This document shows positions 1 through 5,598 of a DNA stretch of 8,128 nucleotides, one piece after another (within the stretch, counting starts at the first letter, position 1; every line of letters begins with the position of its first letter). The notes under the pieces were generated by a model. It saw nothing but the letters and a program-made list of their open reading frames with translations. It was not told the DNA's origin and ran no database searches. Made by a program: the position numbers and the translations under genes. The DNA comes from Hyphomicrobiales bacterium. Lineage in GTDB: Bacteria > Pseudomonadota > Alphaproteobacteria > Rhizobiales > Xanthobacteraceae. The DNA is taken from assembly GCA_016201085.1 (NCBI GenBank), contig JACQDO010000433.1:1-8128 (forward strand), in the 5' to 3' direction.

Positions 1-594
1 CAATATCTGCTCAACCGCACCTACAAGGTGGAGAAGGGCACGGTCTGCCTGATCCACGCCGCCGCCGGCGGCGTCGGCATGATCGCCAGCCAGTGGGCCA
101 ATCATCTCGGCGCCACCGTCATCGGCACCGTCGGCTCGAAAGAGAAAGCCGAACTCGCCAAGAAAAACGGCTGCCACCACACCATCCTCTATCGCGACGA
201 GGATTTCGTGGCGAAGGTGAAGGAGATCACCAGCGGCAAGCTGTGCGACGTGGTCTATGACGGCATCGGCAAGACCACGTTCCCGGCCTCGCTCGACTGC
301 CTGCGCCCGCTCGGCTACTTCGTCAGCTTCGGCAGCGCCTCCGGCCAGATCGACGCTTTCAACATCAACCTGCTGCAAGCCAAGGGCTCGCTGTTCGCCA
401 CGCGTCCGACGCTCAACCACTACGGCGCCAAGCGCGACGACCTGATGTCGATGAGCAAGGATCTGTTCGAGAAGGTCGGCTCCGGCGCGGTGAAGATCCC
501 GATCAAATACAAATATCCGCTCAAGGATGCCGCTCAGGCGCACAAGGACATGGAAGGCCGCGCCACCACCGGCTCGATCATCCTGGTGCCGTAG
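1..594 (+). CDS. NADPH:quinone oxidoreductase (zinc-independent MDR family), 3' part
   Basis: The reading frame is open from base 1 to the TAG at 592-594, giving 197 residues of the C-terminal part; the N-terminal catalytic domain lies outside the window. The glycine-rich dinucleotide-binding turn HAAAGGVG (about residues 19-26 of the visible part) starts the Rossmann fold. It is followed by the strand ATVIGTVGS, whose form suits NADPH, then by VVYDGIGKTTF, GYFVSFGSASG and the usual C-terminal segment with an ATTGSIIL-type ending. This order matches quinone oxidoreductase 1 (QOR/zeta-crystallin-like), which reduces quinones with NADPH in the cytoplasm; full-length relatives have about 320 residues. 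No zinc-binding cysteines are visible in this part, as expected for the family. A symbol such as qor is possible, but other zinc-independent MDR reductases look similar. The next gene starts 55 bp downstream on the same strand. Confidence 0.9.
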   Translation, partial: QYLLNRTYKVEKGTVCLIHAAAGGVGMIASQWANHLGATVIGTVGSKEKAELAKKNGCHHTILYRDEDFVAKVKEITSGKLCDVVYDGIGKTTFPASLDCLRPLGYFVSFGSASGQIDAFNINLLQAKGSLFATRPTLNHYGAKRDDLMSMSKDLFEKVGSGAVKIPIKYKYPLKDAAQAHKDMEGRATTGSIILVP

Positions 595-606
595 GCAAGG
601 CGTTCG

Positions 607-634
607 TCCGGCTGCGCCCCTTCGCACGGCCGGA
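607..634 (+). other. Bulged hairpin after the quinone oxidoreductase gene
   Basis: TCCGGCTGCG (607-616) can pair with CGCA (623-626) and GCCGGA (629-634), leaving a 2-nt bulge (CG, 627-628) and a 6-nt loop. The stem is GC-rich and sits 13 bp after the stop codon. No T-run follows, so it is not a textbook intrinsic terminator. It could stabilise the mRNA 3' end or attenuate read-through into the CPBP gene; both roles are inference. Confidence 0.3.
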
Positions 635-649
635 TAGAACCGCAAACCA

Positions 650-1366
650 ATGACCGACGGAGCCGTCACAGCGCTAGGACGCCGGGAGACATTTTGGCTC
701 GGCGTCCTGGTGCTGTTTGCCGGACAGTTTGCAGCCATTGCGGCATTGGCCTGGTATGCGCGCGACTTGCCCGCGATGCCGAGCTTCAGCGGCGACGGGG
801 CCGCCGTCACCCTGGTCATCTTCGTGTCGACGCCGGTGCAGGTTGCTCTGACCGCGTGGTTCGCGCGGCGCACCGGAGGCAAGGCCGCCGACTATCTCGG
901 TCTGATCTGGCCGCGCCGCAACGAAGTGCTGTTCGGCATCGCCGCCGTCGTGGCGTTGATCGTCGTCAGCGACGTGACGAGCTGGGCACTCGGCCGCAAC
1001 GTCATCACCAACTTCCAAGCCGACATTTACCGCTCGGCGAGCGGGACCCTTTGGTTGCCGCTGCTGTTCATTGCCATCGTGGTGGTGACACCGATCGGCG
1101 AGGAGACGCTGTTCCGCGGTTTCCTGTTCCGCGGCTGGCTGCGCACGCCAAGCGATGCCTGGCCGGTCATCGTTGTCACCGCCGCGCTGTGGGCGGGCAT
1201 CCATTTACAGTACGACTGGTTCGTTATCGTGCAGATCTTCCTCTCCGGCGTCCTGCTCGGCTGGCTGCGCTGGTGCACGGGCTCGACGCTGCTGACCATC
1301 CTGCTGCACGCACTGATCAATCTTCAGGCCACGTTGGAAACCGTGGTGCACGCTTGGCTGAAATGA
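650..1366 (+). CDS. CPBP family intramembrane glutamic endopeptidase (CAAX prenyl protease-like)
   Basis: This 238-residue protein is a polytopic membrane protein of the CPBP/ABI (Rce1-like) family. The hydrophobic segments are at about residues 15-37, 52-71, 94-113, 134-149, 172-186, 190-207 and 211-225. The family motifs are present in order: EETLFR at 151-156 (the EExxxR glutamates and arginine), a histidine at H185 in WAGIH, and HALIN at 220-224 (the HxxxN/B motif). In characterised relatives these glutamates and histidines form the active site within the membrane. Bacterial members act in CAAX-like processing, bacteriocin immunity or unknown roles; nothing here fixes the substrate. The ATG at 650 has no strong Shine-Dalgarno, but there is no better in-frame start nearby. 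The gene ends 6 bp from the stop codon of bioD on the other strand, so the two are convergent; no functional link to biotin synthesis is evident. Confidence 0.85.
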   Translation: MTDGAVTALGRRETFWLGVLVLFAGQFAAIAALAWYARDLPAMPSFSGDGAAVTLVIFVSTPVQVALTAWFARRTGGKAADYLGLIWPRRNEVLFGIAAVVALIVVSDVTSWALGRNVITNFQADIYRSASGTLWLPLLFIAIVVVTPIGEETLFRGFLFRGWLRTPSDAWPVIVVTAALWAGIHLQYDWFVIVQIFLSGVLLGWLRWCTGSTLLTILLHALINLQATLETVVHAWLK

Positions 1367-1372
1367 CCGTGC

Positions 1373-2050
1373 CTATAAATGCGTGGCGATCTGCGCGAAA
1401 GCGGGATGCTGGTTGAGCCCGCCCGGCAGCCGCGGCAGGCCGATCACCGCAACATCCTTGGAGAAACGCGCGATGCTGACGACGGTATCCTCGAGTTCGA
1501 CCGTGCCGCGTTCGCTCTCGCTCACCACGATGGCCGCCATCTTTAATTTGCGCTGCGCCAGCACATCGAGCGCGGTGAGCGTGTGGCTGATGGCGCCGAG
1601 ATAGCCGCCGACCACCAGCAGCAGCGGAATATCCAAAGCCGCCATCCAGTCGAGCACCGTGCGCCTGGCATCGAGCGGCACCATGATGCCGCCGACGCCC
1701 TCGATGAACAAAATGCCGGGTGTCGCATCGATCGCCGCGCGGCTGAAGCCGATCAGCGCGTCGAAGTCGATGCTGCGGCCTTCGCGCGCGGCGGCGATAT
1801 CCGGCGCCAGCGGCGCGCGGAAACGCCAGGGCGCGATATGTTCGATCTCGTCGGCGGACACGGCGCGGCCGAGTGCGTTGAGCAGCACCGCCGGATCGCT
1901 GGTCTCCACCACGGAGGAATCGTAGCCGCTCACCACTGGCTTGAGCGCGTGCACGCGCTGACCGGCCTCGCACAAATAGCGGATCAGCCCGGCGGTGACG
2001 AAGGTCTTGCCGATATCGGTGCCGGTGGCGGTGACGAAGTAAGCGCTCAT
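1373..2050 (-). CDS. bioD: ATP-dependent dethiobiotin synthetase BioD
   Basis: BioD carboxylates 7,8-diaminopelargonate with CO2 and ATP to close the ureido ring of dethiobiotin, the penultimate step of biotin synthesis, in the cytoplasm. The 225-residue length is typical (E. coli BioD is about the same). The P-loop GTDIGKT lies at residues 10-16, close to the N-terminus as in the family. KPVVSG begins at K37, the substrate-binding lysine position, and FIEGVGGIMVPL (about 115-126) carries the conserved acidic residue and glycine loop. The ATG (2048-2050) overlaps the TGA of bioF (2047-2049) as ATGA, and no clear Shine-Dalgarno is visible ahead of it, so translation probably depends on coupling to bioF. 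The stop is 6 bp from the convergent CPBP gene. All visible key residues are intact. Confidence 0.96.
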   Translation of the reverse strand: MSAYFVTATGTDIGKTFVTAGLIRYLCEAGQRVHALKPVVSGYDSSVVETSDPAVLLNALGRAVSADEIEHIAPWRFRAPLAPDIAAAREGRSIDFDALIGFSRAAIDATPGILFIEGVGGIMVPLDARRTVLDWMAALDIPLLLVVGGYLGAISHTLTALDVLAQRKLKMAAIVVSESERGTVELEDTVVSIARFSKDVAVIGLPRLPGGLNQHPAFAQIATHL

Positions 2051-3207
2051 TTGGTTTTGCGCAAGATCTTATCGCGCACGAGATCGGCCAGCCGCGCGAT
2101 CTGCTCGTCCGGATGCTGCGCGGTGAAGGTCAGCCGCAGACGCGCGGTGCCGGCCGGCACCGTGGGCGGGCGGATGGCGGCGGCGAGGAAGCCTTCGTCG
2201 GCTAATAGCCGCGAGGCGGCAAGCGTTGCTTCCTCCTCGCCGATCACCACCGGCACGATCGGACTCTGCGCCTCGGGTAGGCCGACGCTTTTGGTAAAAG
2301 CTTTTGCTTTTTGCACTGGCAGCGCCGCATAGGCCGGCTCGCGCTCGATCAGGTCGAGCGCGGCGATTGATGCGGCGACGGACGAGGGCGGCAGTCCGGT
2401 GGAATATACAAGCGTGCGCGCACGGTTGCGGATCAGGTCGATCACCGGCGCGGACGCGCACAGATAGCCGCCATAGGCGCCGATCGCCTTCGACAGCGTG
2501 CCCATCTGCAACGGCACTGGAACATGCGCGTTGCCCACGTAGCTCGATCCGCGACCGCCGCCGATCACGCCCAGCCCATGCGCGTCGTCCGACATCAGCC
2601 ATGCGTCGTATTCGCCGGCCAGCGCTTGCAACTCGGCGAGCGGCGCCAGATCGCCATCCATGGAAAACACGCCGTCGGTGACGATCAGCACGTGCTCGTG
2701 ACTGCCGCGCTGCTCCGCCAGCAAAGCGCACACATGAGCGACATCGTTGTGACGGAACGGCATCACCGTGCCGCGCGACAGTTGCGCGCCGGAGAACAGG
2801 CAGGCATGCGACAGCTCGTCCACCAGCACCAGGCCGTCGCTGCCGATCAGCACCGGGATGATGCCGGAATTGGCGAGATAGCCGGAGCCGAACACGCAGG
2901 CGGCCTCGGTCTGCTTGATGCGGGCGAGGCGCGCTTCCAGCTCGGCATAGAGCGGATGGTTGCCGGTGAGCAGGCGCGAGGCGCCGGAGCCGGCGCCATA
3001 GCGCTCGATCGCGGCCATGGCGGCTTGCTTGACGGCCGGATGCTGGGTCAGGTTGAGGTAGTCGTTGCAGGAAAACGACAACAACCGCCGCCCGTCGCGC
3101 TCGACCCAGATGCCGTCCTCGCGCAGGGTTTCGGTCAGCGCCCGGTACAGGTGCCGGCGCTGCAAATCGTCGAGCTTGGCTTGCACAAATCGGTCGAGCG
3201 AGTTCAT
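2047..3207 (-). CDS. bioF: 8-amino-7-oxononanoate synthase BioF (KAPA synthase)
   Basis: BioF is a PLP enzyme that condenses L-alanine with pimeloyl-ACP or pimeloyl-CoA, releasing CO2, to form KAPA. From the ATG at 3207 it has 386 residues, close to E. coli BioF (384). The reading frame also allows a start at 3246 (399 residues), but that extension (MALIEPVVLSKVT) lacks family resemblance. The start at 3207 is preceded by AAAGG on the coding strand, so it is preferred. Visible motifs, numbered from 3207: SCNDYL (about 46-51), GSGASRLLTG (about 73-82), the ELSHACL histidine (H134), SDDAHGLG (D208, H210), and TLSKAIGAYGG with K240 as the PLP Schiff-base lysine. Here the catalytic lysine is intact, in contrast to the neighbouring bioA. 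The gene is translationally coupled to bioD and diverges from bioA. The alpha-oxoamine synthase relative Kbl is less likely given the bio neighbours. Confidence 0.95.
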   Translation of the reverse strand: MNSLDRFVQAKLDDLQRRHLYRALTETLREDGIWVERDGRRLLSFSCNDYLNLTQHPAVKQAAMAAIERYGAGSGASRLLTGNHPLYAELEARLARIKQTEAACVFGSGYLANSGIIPVLIGSDGLVLVDELSHACLFSGAQLSRGTVMPFRHNDVAHVCALLAEQRGSHEHVLIVTDGVFSMDGDLAPLAELQALAGEYDAWLMSDDAHGLGVIGGGRGSSYVGNAHVPVPLQMGTLSKAIGAYGGYLCASAPVIDLIRNRARTLVYSTGLPPSSVAASIAALDLIEREPAYAALPVQKAKAFTKSVGLPEAQSPIVPVVIGEEEATLAASRLLADEGFLAAAIRPPTVPAGTARLRLTFTAQHPDEQIARLADLVRDKILRKTK

Positions 3208-3246
3208 GGTGACCTTTGATAGCACAACGGGCTCAATGAGCGCCAA
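3208..3246. promoter_or_regulatory. Divergent bioF / bioA intergenic spacer
   Basis: Only 39 bp separate the preferred bioF start from the bioA start, so promoters for both must be here or inside the opposing 5' coding ends. I see no convincing -35/-10 pair on either strand. No BioR-type TTATCTATAA-like palindrome (the usual alphaproteobacterial biotin operator) and no long BirA operator dyad were found. A short inverted repeat GCTC-AAT-GAGC lies at 3231-3241, ending 5 bp before the bioA ATG; its 4-bp arms are too short to call an operator. Its role in transcription is inferred from gene orientation only. Confidence 0.4.
3212..3217 (-). promoter_or_regulatory. Ribosome binding site that decides the bioF start
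   Basis: On the minus strand AAAGGT lies just upstream of the ATG at 3207-3205, with about 5 nt between the GG and the start codon. It supports the 386-residue BioF over the 399-residue alternative starting at 3246, which would also abut the bioA start codon with no spacer at all. Confidence 0.55.
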
Positions 3247-4539
3247 ATGACGGGCGATACCGGCAAAAACAGCTTAGCCCCCGACTGGTATGCGGGCGGG
3301 ATCGAGCATGTCTGGCTGCCTTATGCCCAGATGAAGACGGTAAGCCCGCCGCTGCCGGTGGTGCGCACGCAGGGCTCGCGCATCCAGTTGGCCGACGGGC
3401 GCGAGCTGATCGACGGCATCGCTTCCTGGTGGACAGCCTGCCATGGCTACAATCAGTCGCATATCAGGCAGGCCGTGGAGCGCCAGCTCCGTGACATGCC
3501 GCATGTGATGTTCGGCGGGCTGGCGCACGAGCCGGCGATCACCTTGGCGCGCCGGCTGGCGTCGTTGCTACCGGGCGATCTCACGCGAGTTTTCTTTTCC
3601 GATTCCGGTTCGGTCGCGGTCGAAGTCGCCATGAAGATGGCGGTGCAGACTTGGATCAATCGCGGCCTGCGCGGGCGCCGCCAGTTCGTCGCCTTCAAGG
3701 GCGGCTATCACGGCGACACCACCGGCGCCATGGCGGTGAGCGACACCGAAGACGGCATGCACGCGCTGTTCGCCGGACTGCTGCCGCAACACTATATCGT
3801 CGATCTGCCGGACAGCGAGGAGCACGCCGCCGCGCTCGATAACTTTCTCGGCACACATGCCGACGGCATCGCCGGTATCATCGTCGAGCCATTGGTGCAG
3901 GGCGCCGGCGGCATGAAATTTCATGAGCCGGCTGTGCTCAAGCGTTTGCGTGCGGCCGCCGACAAATACGACCTGCTGCTGATCTTCGACGAGATCTTCA
4001 CCGGCTTTGGCCGCACCGGCACGATATTCGCCTGCGAAGCGGCCGGCGTCACGCCTGACATCGTCACGCTGTCGAGGGCGCTGACCGGCGGCACGCTGGG
4101 CTTGGCCGCCACCGTCGCCACGCGCAAGGTGTTCGAGACGTTCTGGTCGGACGATCCGGCCAAGGCCTTGATGCACGGCCCGAGCTACATGGCCAATGCA
4201 CTGGCCTGCGCCGCCGCCAATGCCTCGCTCGATCTGTTCGAGCGCGAGCCGCGGTTGCAACAGGTCGCCGCTATCTCTTCCGCGTTATTGCGCGATCTCG
4301 AACCTTGTCGCAACCTGCGCGGTGTCAAGGACGTGCGCGTTAAGGGCGCCATCGGCGTGGTCGAGATGGAGCGCATCGGCGATCTCAATCGCTTGCGTGC
4401 GCGTTTTGTCGAGGAAGGTGTGTTCGTGCGTCCGTTCGGCAACGTGATCTATCTGACGCCGGCGTTTACGATCGACGATACCGACCTGACGCGGCTGACG
4501 CGGGCTGTTGCGAAGCTGGTCGGCGAAGGTATAGGCTGA
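3247..4539 (+). CDS. bioA: Adenosylmethionine-8-amino-7-oxononanoate aminotransferase BioA, with Lys-to-Arg at the PLP lysine position
   Basis: BioA normally transfers the amino group of S-adenosylmethionine to KAPA, giving 7,8-diaminopelargonate. The 430-residue frame is intact and resembles E. coli BioA throughout. Visible matches: HVWLPYAQM (21-29, with the substrate-site Tyr26), ASWW (59-62), the PLP-phosphate loop DSGSVAVEVAMKMA (119-132), GYHGDT (153-158), EPLVQGAGGM (214-223), DEIFTGFGRTG (248-258, Asp248 binding the pyridine nitrogen), MHGPSYM (309-315) and VRPFGNVIYLTP near the C-terminus. The motif that should read LSKALTGG or GKALTGG is LSRALTGG. Arg277 (AGG, 4075-4077) replaces the lysine that forms the Schiff base with PLP (Lys274 in E. 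coli). One A-to-G change from AAG explains it. This predicts a nearly inactive enzyme, unless it is a sequence error or the protein has another role. The start has only a weak Shine-Dalgarno. The gene diverges from bioF and is followed by a binding-protein gene 26 bp on. Confidence 0.93.
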   Translation: MTGDTGKNSLAPDWYAGGIEHVWLPYAQMKTVSPPLPVVRTQGSRIQLADGRELIDGIASWWTACHGYNQSHIRQAVERQLRDMPHVMFGGLAHEPAITLARRLASLLPGDLTRVFFSDSGSVAVEVAMKMAVQTWINRGLRGRRQFVAFKGGYHGDTTGAMAVSDTEDGMHALFAGLLPQHYIVDLPDSEEHAAALDNFLGTHADGIAGIIVEPLVQGAGGMKFHEPAVLKRLRAAADKYDLLLIFDEIFTGFGRTGTIFACEAAGVTPDIVTLSRALTGGTLGLAATVATRKVFETFWSDDPAKALMHGPSYMANALACAAANASLDLFEREPRLQQVAAISSALLRDLEPCRNLRGVKDVRVKGAIGVVEMERIGDLNRLRARFVEEGVFVRPFGNVIYLTPAFTIDDTDLTRLTRAVAKLVGEGIG

Positions 4540-4566
4540 CCGCAGTAAAAGAGGGAGCTGCGGTCA
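4537..4566 (+). promoter_or_regulatory. Perfect 9-bp inverted repeat with the ribosome binding site in its loop
   Basis: TGACCGCAG (4537-4545) and CTGCGGTCA (4558-4566) are exact reverse complements around a 12-nt centre (4546-4557). The left arm begins with the TGA stop of bioA and the right arm ends on the A of the next ATG. The centre contains GAGGGAG (4551-4557), the Shine-Dalgarno of the binding-protein gene. In RNA this would be a stable hairpin with the binding site in the loop. No T-run follows, so it is not an intrinsic terminator. A role in translational control, or as a DNA operator, is inference. Confidence 0.55.
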
Positions 4567-5540
4567 TGACAACGGCAATGCATCTTCGTCGCTGCATGTT
4601 TTTCGTGCTAGGCGTACTTTTACTCGACGTAGCAAGCTCGCGAGCGCAGGATTTTCCGGCGCGGCCGGTTACCCTGGTGGTGCCATGGCCGGCAGGTGGG
4701 ACCACGGACGTCGGCATGCGCACGCTCGCCAGCGCGACGGAAAAATTCCTCAAGCAGAAGATCGTGGTCGAAAATCGCCCGGGAGCGGCGGGCGTTCTCG
4801 GGCCACAACAGGTGGCGCAGAATGCCGCGCCGGACGGTTACACCGTGGTGCAGATTCCGATCACGGTGTTCCGCTATCCGTTCATGCGCAGGACCACCCT
4901 CGATCCGGGAAAGGACTTCACCTACATCGTCGGCATCACCGGCTACACCTTTGGCGTGGTGGTGCGTGCCGACGCCCCATGGAAGACCTTCCAGGAGTTT
5001 CTCGCCTACGCCAAGGCCAATCCCGGTAAAATCAACTATGGCACGCCCGGCGCTGGCACCAGCCTGCATATCACAATGGAGCAGATCGCCAAGAAAGGCG
5101 GGATCAAGTGGACGCACGTGCCATTCAAGGGCACATCGGAAACGACCGGCGCGCTGCTCGGCGGTCATATCGATGCGGTGGCCGATGCCTCCGGTTGGGC
5201 GCCGCTGGTGAAGTCGGGGCAGTTGCGCCTGCTGGTAATCTGGAGCGCCGCGCGCAGCCCCAATTATCCCGAGGTGCCGACGCTGCGCGAAACTGGCGTT
5301 GACCTGGTGTCGAACTCTCCGTTCGGAATCGCCGGACCGAAGGGCATGGATGCGAAGATCGTGCAAATTCTGCATGACGCCTTCAAGAAAGGCGCGGAAG
5401 ACCCGTCCTACATTGCTTCCATGGCCATGCTCGATCAGGAAGCGGCCTATATGAGCAGCGACGCCTACCGGCGCTACGCGCTTGAAACGCTGGTCGAGCA
5501 AAAAAAGCTCATTGAGGAACTCGGCCTCAAGCAAGACTGA
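4566..5540 (+). CDS. Tripartite tricarboxylate transporter (Bug/TctC family) periplasmic solute-binding protein
   Basis: The 324-residue protein is exported. It has a basic start (LRR at 7-9), a hydrophobic core (about 11-20) and a likely signal peptidase I site after SSRA (residue 27), leaving QDFPARPVTLVVPWPAGG. That opening, with PWPAGGTTD at 40-48, NRPGAAGVLG at 70-79 and the PDGYT segment at 89-93, is diagnostic of Bug/TctC receptors, which bind carboxylates or other small anionic ligands through backbone loops and water. FVYGTPG-like NYGTPGAGTSLH, PFKGTSE and a PEVPTLRE segment follow as in the family. The start is supported by GAGGGAG 8 nt upstream. No TctA or TctB membrane subunits are in the window, so it may be an orphan receptor or serve a transporter elsewhere; such orphans are common in this family. 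The ligand cannot be told from sequence. It probably shares a transcript with the amidohydrolase downstream. Confidence 0.93.
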   Translation: MTTAMHLRRCMFFVLGVLLLDVASSRAQDFPARPVTLVVPWPAGGTTDVGMRTLASATEKFLKQKIVVENRPGAAGVLGPQQVAQNAAPDGYTVVQIPITVFRYPFMRRTTLDPGKDFTYIVGITGYTFGVVVRADAPWKTFQEFLAYAKANPGKINYGTPGAGTSLHITMEQIAKKGGIKWTHVPFKGTSETTGALLGGHIDAVADASGWAPLVKSGQLRLLVIWSAARSPNYPEVPTLRETGVDLVSNSPFGIAGPKGMDAKIVQILHDAFKKGAEDPSYIASMAMLDQEAAYMSSDAYRRYALETLVEQKKLIEELGLKQD

Positions 5541-5598
5541 CGTCCGTCCAGACTCTTTCCGGCCTCGCGTCGCGCCGTTTGCGCATGGGAGCTTTTTA

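Noticed and set aside
2524..3219. 231-residue plus-strand open frame opposite bioF
   Set aside because: No recognisable motif and composition typical of an antisense shadow; bioF is unambiguous.
3208..3246. 13-residue N-terminal extension of BioF starting at 3246
   Set aside because: It would abut the bioA start with no spacer, lacks BioF resemblance, and the ATG at 3207 has an AAAGG site and gives the usual length.
3236..3250. Tiny frame MSAK whose TGA overlaps the bioA ATG
   Set aside because: It could be a coupling leader peptide, but it lacks a Shine-Dalgarno of its own and four codons are too few to distinguish from chance.
3912..3925. Perfect 14-bp palindrome CATGAAATTTCATG inside bioA
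   Set aside because: It encodes the ordinary MKFHE stretch, and a palindrome of this length is expected about once by chance in a window of this size.
4620..5534. 304-residue minus-strand open frame opposite the binding-protein gene
   Set aside because: The plus strand has a clear signal peptide and Bug-family motifs; the minus frame has no family resemblance and arises from GC-rich third positions.
5482..5598. In-frame upstream extension of the amidohydrolase (39 residues)
   Set aside because: It overlaps the end of the binding-protein gene, has no family similarity, and the start at 5599 has a proper Shine-Dalgarno and begins just before the IDTHHH strand.
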